The translations under genes were made by a program, and so were the position numbers. From PALSA-1296 sp037143335 (GTDB taxonomy: Bacteria; Bacteroidota; Ignavibacteria; Palsa-1295), in assembly GCA_037143335.1 (NCBI GenBank), contig JBAWZA010000010.1, positions 1-64,000 of the forward strand: a stretch of 64,000 bases of DNA, in the 5' to 3' direction. The stretch's first letter is position 1; each line of letters opens with the position of its first letter. The notes beneath the pieces are model-generated. The model was not told where the DNA came from. It searched no databases and worked only from the letters and a program-made list of their open reading frames with translations. Positions 43,122 to 50,754 of the stretch are shown here, piece after piece.

Positions 43122-44846
43122 CTACAGCCACCAGGAGAGGTCTATTTCCTCAAAAAGCCTATCATCTTCCGATACCAGTTCAAGATAGTCTTTGTCCTTT
43201 GGTGTTTGCTTTTTTCCGTTCATCACTCGCTCGGAGATAGTCAGTAATTTCGTTAGCCGTCTGCGATGCTCCTCGAAACGGTCGGTTGAATACTCGGTGG
43301 CGCTATCAGTAGTAATAAGAAATTGCCAATCGCTCGCTTCAAGAAGAAGTAATTCACGCGCAGATTGCTTCAAAATCTTGGTAAGAAATTTCGCAGGGTT
43401 AGCAATTTGGAAATACTCATTTAGCGTATCAAGAAATTTCTTCTCGAGCGAATAAATATCATCCCATGTCCACGCTACTTTCTGATTTTGCCAGACGAAG
43501 TGTCCACCACCTTCGCCCCATGACCCTTCGGGGAGTGCAATGATTTCGGGGTTGGGGAGTGCTTCGATAATCTCGGCGCAATTTGACAAAACAATATCAT
43601 TATCCTTCGATAATTTTTCGAACACTAACTTTAAAAATCCCGGTCCTTCATACCACCAGTGCCCGAATAATTCTGTGTCGAATGGTGAACAAACAACGCC
43701 AGGCTTGCCGGTTTTTGCTCTATGTTCGTGAAGTGTGGTCTTTACGAGATTCACGAAATGCGTTGCTTGGATTTCGAGAGTGGCATCTGTTGCCGTGGGT
43801 TCAAATAATTTTTTCCCGCCAATGTCAACTCCTCTACCAGTCACCTTCCAATACCTCAAGCCGGAATTGTGATGCTTCTTATGAAATTCAAGATAGTTTG
43901 GGTGTCCTGGGTAACCGATCTCACCCGACCATACTTGCTCTGATGTTTTTCTATCTCGTGAAAATACAACAGGAAGTTTGCCTGGGATTTCGCGCAATGT
44001 GGATTTTACTGCATAGATATTCGATAACGACCTATCCTCATGCTCGGATGTTTGAAAAAAATATTTTGCCCAATCGAATGAATCTTCTGCGGAGTGATTG
44101 TTTGAATTCCAGTGATAGCTCGGCATGGCTTTGCCACCTTTGGTGAGCGAACCTTCAACAATAAAGTATCGCAGATCAAACTCCGCCAAGATCTCTTCAA
44201 TGCCTGCACGCTCTTTTGAAAACTCACTATATCTCGCACTTGCAGTTTGTGGTGTCCACCAGTATCGAGGACGGTATGCGCACTCTGGCAACCAGATACC
44301 CTTCGGTCGCTTGCCGAAATATTTTTCGTGAGTTGCAATAGCAATTTGAATTTGTGCTCGGATATTTCTATCATCAACCAAAAGAGGGAAGTAGCCATGC
44401 GTTGCCGCGCATGTCATCGCATCAAGAACTCCTGCATGGCTCAAGTGCTTTAGTCGTGCAATAATATTGTTTGAATATTTCTTATTGAATATCCGCTTGG
44501 TCTCTTTATAGAAATCAATCCAATACTCTGCAAGCTCCAACAATTCCGCTTCGCTATCTTTGAATGATTTCTTATCAGCTTTAGCGAGTTTGATTCGCTC
44601 ATCGCAATAGTCATTGAAGACTGTTGGGAAATCCGGATCTGCAAGTTGCTCTAGGAGAACAGGCGAGAAATCCATTGATATTTTTACCGGCACATCCGCT
44701 TGATGAAGTGATTCCAACTTTTCAATGATCGGAATGTAGCACTCAGCGACAGCTTCGGAGAGCCAATCGGAGCCGAATGGCCATTTGCCATGATGAAGTA
44801 CGTAAGGCAAATGCGTATGAAGTACGAATGTAAAGTAGCCGAGCAC
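43122..44846 (-). CDS. GH57 1,4-alpha-glucan branching enzyme-like protein (DUF1957)
   Basis: A 574-residue GH57 protein. FTFVLHTHLPYVLHHGKWPF gives the first family motif, GIWLPECAYRP holds the nucleophile Glu at about residue 188, and VCSPFDTELFGHWWYEGP the acid-base Asp. A DUF1957-type helical C-terminal domain follows. Glycogen branching is the usual activity in this subfamily. No signal peptide is seen, so it is cytoplasmic. It is leftward, 40 bases upstream of the TlpA-like gene, and 138 bases separate it from tRNA-Asn. Confidence 0.9.
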   Translation of the reverse strand: MLGYFTFVLHTHLPYVLHHGKWPFGSDWLSEAVAECYIPIIEKLESLHQADVPVKISMDFSPVLLEQLADPDFPTVFNDYCDERIKLAKADKKSFKDSEAELLELAEYWIDFYKETKRIFNKKYSNNIIARLKHLSHAGVLDAMTCAATHGYFPLLVDDRNIRAQIQIAIATHEKYFGKRPKGIWLPECAYRPRYWWTPQTASARYSEFSKERAGIEEILAEFDLRYFIVEGSLTKGGKAMPSYHWNSNNHSAEDSFDWAKYFFQTSEHEDRSLSNIYAVKSTLREIPGKLPVVFSRDRKTSEQVWSGEIGYPGHPNYLEFHKKHHNSGLRYWKVTGRGVDIGGKKLFEPTATDATLEIQATHFVNLVKTTLHEHRAKTGKPGVVCSPFDTELFGHWWYEGPGFLKLVFEKLSKDNDIVLSNCAEIIEALPNPEIIALPEGSWGEGGGHFVWQNQKVAWTWDDIYSLEKKFLDTLNEYFQIANPAKFLTKILKQSARELLLLEASDWQFLITTDSATEYSTDRFEEHRRRLTKLLTISERVMNGKKQTPKDKDYLELVSEDDRLFEEIDLSWWL

Positions 44847-44984
44847 GGGCGGTAAAGTTGATTAAAAGTTGATTTATTATGCGATTCGGCTTGAAAACAT
44901 CAAAGATTACCGCTTCGTCCCGCAAGTTTTTCGGAACCGCAGTTCGCAGAAATAACGTTTACTGTCCCTCAATAAAAATAAAAT

Positions 44985-45058
44985 TCCTGAGTAGCTCAGT
45001 TGGTTAGAGCATCTGACTGTTAATCAGAGGGTCGCAGGTTCAAGTCCTGCCTCAGGAG
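44985..45058 (+). tRNA. tRNA-Asn (GTT)
   Basis: A full cloverleaf: acceptor TCCTGAG pairs with CTCAGGA, the D arm is AGCTCAGTTGGTTAGAGC-like, the anticodon loop CTGTTAA gives GTT at 45019-45021 and the T arm is GCAGG TTCAAGT CCTGC. The CCA end is not encoded. A rho-independent hairpin follows at 45082-45112. Confidence 0.97.
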
Positions 45059-45081
45059 CAACAAACATCTATTTTGATCCA

Positions 45082-45112
45082 AGCCTGCGACAATCTCGCG
45101 GGCTATTTTTTT
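45082..45112 (+). terminator. Terminator after tRNA-Asn
   Basis: AGCCTGCG (45082-45089), loop ACAATCT and CGCGGGCT (45097-45104) form a stem with one G-T pair, followed by ATTTTTTT. Confidence 0.85.
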
Positions 45113-45184
45113 GTAGTTTGCCAACGTTACCTCGCACAATTCGTATCTTCGTAAGACAATTTATCACCAACCACATTTATCGTT

Positions 45185-45721
45185 ATGAAATCACTATCGT
45201 TACCTATCGCATTGCTCGCTATATTTTGTTTAGCAAGCTGTGCAAAGAAAGAAAGCCCTGCCATGATAGCCAAAGCCAGAGCGGATTCTATGGAAACTGC
45301 ATACAAAGCATTCATGACTGCTTGGGACGCGGGAAAAGTTGAGGAGTTTGATAAATACATTTCTCCAAACTGCCTTGACAAATACGAAATGCTCCCTGGC
45401 ATGAAGTCCGGATTAGCTGGCTTGAAGGAAATGGCACTGATGGTAAAAACCGGATGTCCTGACAATAAGACAACGATAAAAAGTATGTATGCCGACTCGA
45501 ATGTTCTCAACGTCGCCTACACCGACACTGGGATGAACACTGGACCGATGGGAGGATACCCAGCGTCAAACGAAAAAATGACAGGCTCAGGCAACTATCG
45601 CGTCAATTGGGTTAATGGAAAATTTGAAGACCTCTCCGGCCTCATGGATGGCGCAAAGAGCAGGGTGAGCACCAGAAAAATGATTGAAGACTTCGCGCAT
45701 CCAGAAGCGAAGAAGAATTAG
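45185..45721 (+). CDS. Predicted lipoprotein with SnoaL/NTF2-like domain
   Basis: A 178-residue lipoprotein (MKSLSLPIALLAIFCLASC, lipid Cys at residue 19). The rest resembles the SnoaL-like / ester cyclase NTF2 fold: AYKAFMTAWDAGKVEEFDKY, ISPNCLDKYEMLPGMKSGLA and a final beta half with GNYRVNWVNGKFEDLSGLMD. No catalytic role can be claimed. It lies between the tRNA-Asn terminator and a repeat, in the same direction as the tRNA, and has its own signal peptide and stop. Confidence 0.75.
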   Translation: MKSLSLPIALLAIFCLASCAKKESPAMIAKARADSMETAYKAFMTAWDAGKVEEFDKYISPNCLDKYEMLPGMKSGLAGLKEMALMVKTGCPDNKTTIKSMYADSNVLNVAYTDTGMNTGPMGGYPASNEKMTGSGNYRVNWVNGKFEDLSGLMDGAKSRVSTRKMIEDFAHPEAKKN

Positions 45722-45732
45722 ACTATACATTA

Positions 45733-45758
45733 CCGCCCACGATTTCAATCGTGGGCGG
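45733..45758. repeat. REP-like palindrome CCGCCCACGATT
   Basis: CCGCCCACGATT (45733-45744) and AATCGTGGGCGG (45747-45758) form a 12-bp stem with a two-base loop. It is a single copy of the same short family seen twice at 50759-50869. It may serve as a terminator for the SnoaL-like lipoprotein gene, though no T-run follows. The rest of the 45722-45876 gap has a TTCCCGCGCTCGCGGAA hairpin at about 45787 and no gene. Confidence 0.8.
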
Positions 45759-45876
45759 GATTGATAATCGCAGAGAGCCCCACTATATTCCCGCGCTCGC
45801 GGAATGACGACGCAGAAAGGGAAAGAAGAGGGGGAGCATAAAAAAACTATTAGAAGATTTTTTTGTTAATTAAAAA

Positions 45877-46266
45877 ATGGAAAGTAATTTAACCCCTGGT
45901 GCAGAGACGTCTAAACTACGTTTTTTTCTTGATGGGAACGCTGGCCTTACGAAGTCTCATAGAAAAGCACGGAAAGAAATTGCAAAAGTTCTTGCCGAAT
46001 TCGGAATAAATGTAACTAGTTTACCAAGTCAAAGAACATTTGATTCATCAGAAATGACTCAATGGGAATATTGTAAAAAAGAAGGAAGAGTAATGATAAC
46101 CCATAATTCAAATTATCTTCGTATTGCAGAAAAGGATTTGAATCATCCGGGACTTATTCATTGCAAAATAGAAATGCATTTCGCTGGCGAAATTGTTCTC
46201 GGCATATCTGAACTTTATAATGAATTATCCCCTGGCGAAATGCGGGGGAAAATTCTTTATATGTAA
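45877..46266 (+). CDS. DUF5615 PIN-like protein
   Basis: A 129-residue protein whose core RFFLDGNAGLTKSHRKARKE, EGRVMITHNSNYLRIAEKDL and HPGLIHCKIE follows the DUF5615 PIN-like fold (usual pattern FLLDEN...RVLVTxDxDF...HPGVI). The catalytic first Asp is kept (LDGN) but the third-strand Asp of usual members is Asn here (THNSNY). Such proteins are thought to be toxins paired with a DUF433 antitoxin; no such partner gene is adjacent. It is AT-rich and stands alone between a REP-like element and a convergent HNH-like gene. Confidence 0.75.
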   Translation: MESNLTPGAETSKLRFFLDGNAGLTKSHRKARKEIAKVLAEFGINVTSLPSQRTFDSSEMTQWEYCKKEGRVMITHNSNYLRIAEKDLNHPGLIHCKIEMHFAGEIVLGISELYNELSPGEMRGKILYM

Positions 46267-46320
46267 TTGCTTATAAGAAATTCAGGCGCACTCGAACGAA
46301 GATGCACAACTGCGAACGAC

Positions 46321-46349
46321 GAGAGGGGAATTATTCCCTTCTCTTTTTT
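46321..46349. terminator. Terminator shared by the DUF5615 and HNH-like genes
   Basis: GAGAGGGGAA (46321-46330), loop TTA, TTCCCTTCTC (46334-46343), then six T. The 10-bp stem has one G-T pair. The stop codon of the tail of the HNH-like frame (46331-46333, minus strand) falls in the loop. Confidence 0.8.
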
Positions 46350-46528
46350 CTCAATTCCCTATCATATTGAATCGCTTCAAATTGTTTGGATGATATTAGT
46401 CGATCAATGTCAGAAAAAAAATCATTTTCTACAATTTGTTTTTGTCTAAGGGACATTGACTTATTTATTTTCTCGATGTGTTCAGCGCGATCATTTAACC
46501 ACCATGGAAAATTTTCGGGGATAATGTA
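46331..46528 (-). pseudogene. Detached in-frame C-terminal tail of HNH-like gene
   Basis: Directly after the TAA stop at 46531-46529 the same reading frame runs open for 65 codons to TAA at 46333-46331. The translation (YIIPENFPWWLNDRAEHIEK, then SMSLRQKQIVENDFFSDIDR, ending QYDRELRKKRRE) looks like a genuine helical charged protein tail. It has no start codon near its beginning. The end sits in the loop of a terminator shared with the convergent gene, as if this were the original gene end. It is best read as the natural C-terminus cut off by a nonsense mutation. Confidence 0.7.
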
Positions 46529-47215
46529 TTATTTTCCCTGAATTTTTAATGATCCTTGCATATCAATTTTCGAACCTTCCCAAGGGTTATGTCTTGATGT
46601 GAAACCCAGCAAGACAATACCGCACATATTTAAATATATGAATCCTTCTTTCTTTGTACTCCCAAAAGTAAAATCTGTTGATCTCATTAAATAATTATTA
46701 ATGTTATCGGCGGTCTCAATGGAACCAGTGGATTCAATACCGCCCATCAATACCATATGTTGTTCTGTCATCCCAATATCATTTCTTTCTCCTAGCAAAA
46801 ATTGACGCCACGTTTTTTCAGCTAACCTCAATTTCTGAGCATGGAAAAGAGATAACCCTTTATGCCCATTTTCTTTTTTCATCATCGTAAGGATTCTCCA
46901 GGTTACTGAAGTCGCAAATTTTAGCAGCCATTCGCCATACTCAACATCTTGATTATCGTGATTTTGGTAAGGATAGAAAACTTTTTCAGCGTATTTTTTT
47001 TCGGACCTTCCAAAAAGTTGTTCGCAGTCGAAACAGAGTAAGTAGTCTTTGTACCCGTCTTGTGCCCTTTGATTAATTGCCCGAGAATGTCTAAGATAAC
47101 CAGTAGCTGAAGTTTTTTTTTGCCATAGGTTAATAAATTTGGGAATGATATGGCTCTCCTGAAGTTCTTTAACCTCTCGACAAAGTGCACATGTTCCAAT
47201 ATTTTCTTTTGCCAT
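46529..47215 (-). CDS. HNH-endonuclease-like zinc protein, probably truncated by in-frame stop
   Basis: A 228-residue protein (start ATG 47215, MAKENIGTCALCREVKE). It has a zinc-ribbon-like pair CALCREV and LLCFDCEQLFGRSEKKY with the motif ESHIIPKFINLW between, as in a family of HNH-like proteins of unknown role, often near mobile or defence genes; such proteins are usually nearer 280-300 residues. The in-frame tail 46331-46528 would bring this one to about 294. The next transcription unit, groES, begins on the other strand. The DNA here is AT-rich compared with groEL. Confidence 0.65.
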   Translation of the reverse strand: MAKENIGTCALCREVKELQESHIIPKFINLWQKKTSATGYLRHSRAINQRAQDGYKDYLLCFDCEQLFGRSEKKYAEKVFYPYQNHDNQDVEYGEWLLKFATSVTWRILTMMKKENGHKGLSLFHAQKLRLAEKTWRQFLLGERNDIGMTEQHMVLMGGIESTGSIETADNINNYLMRSTDFTFGSTKKEGFIYLNMCGIVLLGFTSRHNPWEGSKIDMQGSLKIQGK

Positions 47216-47255
47216 ATTTCGATAACCCCTGAAACTCCTACCCCCCATTTTACGT

Positions 47256-47282
47256 TTAGCACTCCCACTAAATGAGTGCTAA
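47256..47282 (+). promoter_or_regulatory. CIRCE element (HrcA operator) of groES-groEL
   Basis: TTAGCACTC (47256-47264), a nine-base spacer and GAGTGCTAA (47274-47282) form the perfect 9-N9-9 CIRCE. It lies 81 bases before the groES ATG. HrcA should repress the operon under normal conditions; the hrcA gene is not in the window. Confidence 0.97.
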
Positions 47283-47362
47283 CTTTCAACCCTGAAATTG
47301 GGCTGGGAGTTCTCAGAAAACGATGAAATTTTGATTTTTTTCACCAATAATTACGACATAAC

Positions 47363-47662
47363 ATGAATCTAACACCATTACATGACCGCCTCATCGTCCG
47401 GGCTGCTGCTGCGGCGGAGGTCACTAAGGGAGGAATTATCCTTCCCGATACAGCTCAGGAAAAGCCACAGCAGGGCGAAGTTCTTGCTGTCGGAACCGGC
47501 AAAATTGACGACAACGGCAAGACATTGCCGATGGCAGTGAAGGTCGGCGATACCGTCCTTTACGGAAAATACTCAGGCACCGAAATCTCAGTTGATGGAG
47601 AAGAAGTTCTCATCATGAGAGAGTCGGATGTTTTTGCAATCGTAGGGAAAGGGAAGAAGTAG
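47363..47662 (+). CDS. groES: Co-chaperonin GroES
   Basis: A 99-residue cap of the chaperonin. MNLTPLHDRLIVRAAAAAEV and the mobile loop EVTKGGIILPDTAQEKPQQG with GEVLAVGTGK are typical, and DTVLYGKYSGTEISVDGEEV completes the beta barrel. The CIRCE element lies upstream and groEL downstream, separated by 158 bases of repeat-containing sequence. Confidence 0.98.
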   Translation: MNLTPLHDRLIVRAAAAAEVTKGGIILPDTAQEKPQQGEVLAVGTGKIDDNGKTLPMAVKVGDTVLYGKYSGTEISVDGEEVLIMRESDVFAIVGKGKK

Positions 47663-47752
47663 TCGTTAGTCGTTAGTCTCTAGTCGTTAGCAGATTGTGG
47701 TTTTTAGCTTTGGCATTTTTCTGCTAAAGACTAACGACTAAAGTCTAACGAC
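47661..47752. repeat. CGTTAGTC tandem/inverted repeat between groES and groEL
   Basis: The left part (47661-47693) has three AGTCGTTAG-like units, and the right part (47721-47752) has CTAACGACT and CTAACGACT-like units in reverse orientation, so the 92 bases can fold into a long imperfect stem with a 27-base loop. The element sits inside the groES-groEL unit. AGTCGTTAGTC-type repeats are recurrent intergenic elements in several genomes. Confidence 0.75.
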
Positions 47753-47820
47753 TTTCAGAAACTACTGACGCTCTGATAAAAACAAAATTTACACAAAAAA
47801 AATTAACATAAGATAAGAAC

Positions 47821-49464
47821 ATGGCTGCTAAAATCATTACATTTGAATCCGATGCCAGAGCGAAGCTCAAGCGCGGAGTGGATCAGCTTGCTGATGCCGT
47901 GAAGGTAACGCTCGGACCGAAAGGCCGCAACGTTGTCATTGACAAAAAATATGGCGCTCCGAATATCACCAAGGACGGTGTGACGGTCGCTAAAGAGATC
48001 GAGCTTGAAGATCCGATCGAGAACATGGGCGCACAGATGGTGCGCGAAGTTGCTTCGAAAACATCCGATGTTGCCGGTGACGGAACAACAACGGCTACGG
48101 TACTTGCTCAGGCAATCGTTCGCGAAGGACTTCGCAACGTAACTGCCGGTGCGAACCCGATGGATCTGAAGCGCGGAATTGACCTCGCCGTATCGAACGT
48201 CGTCGAGGAGTTGAAGAAGCTTTCGCGTCCGATTTCGGGCAAGAAGGAAATTGCGCAGGTCGGTTCGATCAGCGCAAATAACGATCACTCAATCGGCGAA
48301 CTCATCGCTGAGGCAATGGAGAAGGTCGGCAAAGACGGAGTTATCACAGTCGAAGAAGCAAAAGGAATCGAGACCGAGTTAACGGTTGTCGAAGGTATGC
48401 AATTCGATCGTGGATATCTCTCTCCATATTTCGTCACTGATCCGGATACGATGGAAGCAGTGCTCGAGAATCCGTACATTCTTATCCATGATAAGAAAAT
48501 CTCGACGATGAAAGATTTGCTCCCGATTCTTGAGAAAGTTGCTCAAGGCGGAAGACAGATGCTTATCGTTGCGGAAGATATCGAAGGCGAAGCGCTTGCA
48601 ACATTGGTTGTAAACAAACTTCGTGGCACACTCAAGATCGCAGCCGTCAAGGCTCCGGGCTTCGGTGATCGCCGCAAAGCAATGCTCGAAGATATTGCAG
48701 TCTTAACAGGCGGAACGGTCATCTCGGAAGAGAAGGGCTTCAAGCTTGAGAACGCAACGCTTTCATATCTTGGTACTGCAAGCCGCGTGACCATTGATAA
48801 AGACAACACAACAGTTGTCGAAGGCGCTGGCACAAAGGATGATATCAAGAAGCGCATCAACGAGATCAAATCGCAGGTCGAAAAAACGACAAGCGATTAC
48901 GATAAGGAGAAATTGCAGGAGCGCCTTGCCAAGCTCGCAGGCGGAGTTGCCGTCATCAAGATCGGCGCATCCACCGAGATCGAGATGAAGGAAAAGAAAG
49001 CTCGCGTCGAGGATGCATTGCATGCAACGCGCGCTGCAGTCGAAGAGGGAATCGTACCAGGCGGTGGAGTTGCGCTTATCCGCGCACTTGTCGGCTTGAA
49101 CGATAAATTCTTGAAAGCACAAACGAATGATGATGTCCGCACAGGCGTCGAGATCGTTCGCCGCGCGCTCGAAGAGCCGCTTCGCCAGATCGTGCAGAAT
49201 GCCGGACTCGAAGGTTCGGTAGTCGTGAACGAAGTGAAGAACGGCAAAGATAGCTACGGCTTCAACGCTGCGACGGAAGTCTATGAAGACTTGATGAAGT
49301 CCGGCGTTATTGATCCGACCAAGGTAACACGCTCGGCTCTGCAAAATGCAGCCAGCGTAGCCTCGCTCCTCCTGACGACCGAAGCAACGATCGTCGAGAA
49401 GAAAGAACCAGCCCCACCAATGCCTCCAATGGGCGGCGGCGGCGGAATGGACGGAATGTACTAA
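47821..49464 (+). CDS. groEL: Chaperonin GroEL
   Basis: A 547-residue 60-kDa chaperonin that folds proteins with GroES. AKIITFESDARAKLKRGVDQ, GDGTTTATVLAQAIVREGLR and VEEGIVPGGGVALIRAL are diagnostic. The C-terminal tail is PPMPPMGGGGGMDGMY, the usual Gly-Met rich end. Length is normal. It follows groES with the repeat element in between and is closed by a strong terminator at 49503-49528. Confidence 0.99.
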   Translation: MAAKIITFESDARAKLKRGVDQLADAVKVTLGPKGRNVVIDKKYGAPNITKDGVTVAKEIELEDPIENMGAQMVREVASKTSDVAGDGTTTATVLAQAIVREGLRNVTAGANPMDLKRGIDLAVSNVVEELKKLSRPISGKKEIAQVGSISANNDHSIGELIAEAMEKVGKDGVITVEEAKGIETELTVVEGMQFDRGYLSPYFVTDPDTMEAVLENPYILIHDKKISTMKDLLPILEKVAQGGRQMLIVAEDIEGEALATLVVNKLRGTLKIAAVKAPGFGDRRKAMLEDIAVLTGGTVISEEKGFKLENATLSYLGTASRVTIDKDNTTVVEGAGTKDDIKKRINEIKSQVEKTTSDYDKEKLQERLAKLAGGVAVIKIGASTEIEMKEKKARVEDALHATRAAVEEGIVPGGGVALIRALVGLNDKFLKAQTNDDVRTGVEIVRRALEEPLRQIVQNAGLEGSVVVNEVKNGKDSYGFNAATEVYEDLMKSGVIDPTKVTRSALQNAASVASLLLTTEATIVEKKEPAPPMPPMGGGGGMDGMY

Positions 49465-49502
49465 GCTAACGAATAGACGTTCAGAGATGTATTGACGCAT
49501 AG

Positions 49503-49528
49503 AAAGCCGGCTCAAGGGAGCCGGCTTT
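49503..49528 (+). terminator. Terminator after groEL
   Basis: AAAGCCGGCTC (49503-49513), loop AAGG, and GAGCCGGCTTT (49518-49528) form an 11-bp stem ending in T. Confidence 0.92.
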
Positions 49529-49574
49529 TATTTGTCGTATTTTTGTAATAAATGATAAGTTAATAATCTTTCAT

Positions 49575-50129
49575 ATGAGAAAATATTTTTCCATTTTTCT
49601 ATGTGTTTTATTTTCGAGTTGTGCAACGACGCGACTAAATTCAGTTCATACTGGAAATCATTCTACCTATATGAAAATTCTCGTATTTGCTGATTATGAA
49701 GATATTGGACAACGCAAAAACTACGAACAGGCACTTTTAGAGGAATTGTCAGATAAAGGAGTTCAAATTTTTATGAGCATTGATTATTTTCCCCCGTTAA
49801 AAGAATATACCGACCAAGAGAGAGAAGCAAATAAAATTAGCCTTGGCTATACAGCTGTTTTATTTCTTGAGCCAAAAGGAAGTAATACATCCACTCATTC
49901 GGAAGCTTACAGGAATTGGTTTGGTGGAGTTTCTGCTGATACTCATGAAAGCCTCGACGGCGTGTATACCATTGCCACTCTTACTGACTTAACTTCAAAG
50001 GAACATGTCTATAAAGCTACAATCTATACTTCACTGGACAGCAGATATACACAGATGAACGAAGTTAGAAGCTCGATGGCAAAAAAAATTGCCGACGATA
50101 TGTCTGATAACGGATTTTTCAATAAATAG
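49575..50129 (+). CDS. Predicted lipoprotein, unknown
   Basis: A 184-residue lipoprotein (MRKYFSIFLCVLFSSCATTR, lipid Cys at residue 16). The mature part has an alpha/beta flavour (MKILVFADYEDIGQRKNYEQ, FLEPKGSNTST, TIATLTDLTSKEHVYKATIY), weakly recalling CsgG/DUF4136-like outer-membrane lipoproteins, but I cannot assign a family. It is AT-rich, lies directly after the groEL terminator and is followed after five bases by another unknown gene, so the pair is probably one unit. Confidence 0.65.
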   Translation: MRKYFSIFLCVLFSSCATTRLNSVHTGNHSTYMKILVFADYEDIGQRKNYEQALLEELSDKGVQIFMSIDYFPPLKEYTDQEREANKISLGYTAVLFLEPKGSNTSTHSEAYRNWFGGVSADTHESLDGVYTIATLTDLTSKEHVYKATIYTSLDSRYTQMNEVRSSMAKKIADDMSDNGFFNK

Positions 50130-50134
50130 CAAAC

Positions 50135-50647
50135 ATGTGTAGTATTGATTGGGCAGCCACAGGTGCTATGCTTGGAGGTATCGCGACTGCGATTTATGCG
50201 CTCTTCACTTTATTTCTTTGGCTAACTGCAAAAAAAGATTTAGATCAGACGAAAAAATTGCACCTCGCAGATTCAAGACCTTGGCTTGAAGCACAACTTA
50301 TAGCTGTAAAGTATAGAGGAGTTGATCCTCTGGATTATATGCAGTCTGGAGTACAAGTAATGGCCTATAATCATGGTAAAAGTCCTGCGAGAATTGTTTC
50401 ATGGCAAGTTGGATGGTCCGATGACGGAATAAATAAATTTTGGTCACCCAGATCTAAGCAAACTGTTATCATGCCACATTCTTCAATGGATGAAGTTTTT
50501 CCAGTTACTGAGATTCGGGCAAATGAAAGGCGTTTGTATATAGTTAACCTCACTTACCATTCAGGGGCAAGCGAGAATTATGTAACAACTGTAGAATACA
50601 TTTATCACCTCCGAACATGGGAGCAAGGTGCTGTTATATACACATAG
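50135..50647 (+). CDS. Membrane-anchored protein of unknown function
   Basis: A 170-residue protein with one N-terminal membrane helix (GAMLGGIATAIYALFTLFLW) followed by LTAKKDLDQTKKLHLADSRP, then a beta-rich soluble part with VMAYNHGKSPARIVSWQVGW, TVIMPHSSMDEVFPV and YIVNLTYHSGASENYVTTVE. The pattern (helix, charged linker, DSRPWLEAQ..., asparagine-containing strand) recurs in single-pass hypothetical proteins from many genomes; no function is known. It is five bases after the lipoprotein gene, and a 287-base repeat-rich gap follows it. Confidence 0.65.
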   Translation: MCSIDWAATGAMLGGIATAIYALFTLFLWLTAKKDLDQTKKLHLADSRPWLEAQLIAVKYRGVDPLDYMQSGVQVMAYNHGKSPARIVSWQVGWSDDGINKFWSPRSKQTVIMPHSSMDEVFPVTEIRANERRLYIVNLTYHSGASENYVTTVEYIYHLRTWEQGAVIYT

Positions 50648-50754
50648 TTTAGAACAATTTTCATACCCTTTTCTCCATTCTCAATTTTCTATTCTCACTT
50701 CCGCCACCAACGCGCGGCGCGGGCATCGGCGGGCAAGGGAGCGGCAATTATCAA

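Noticed and set aside
43583..44146. A 187-codon rightward open frame inside the GH57 gene
   Set aside because: It lies wholly inside a well-supported gene on the other strand, and its translation is not protein-like.
44985..47255. Integrative element at tRNA-Asn
   Set aside because: No integrase and no repeat of the tRNA 3' end were found; only a weak accessory-island hint remains.
48763..49515. A 250-codon leftward open frame antisense to groEL
   Set aside because: It mirrors the codon bias of groEL in the opposite strand, has no recognisable domain and fully overlaps a certain gene.
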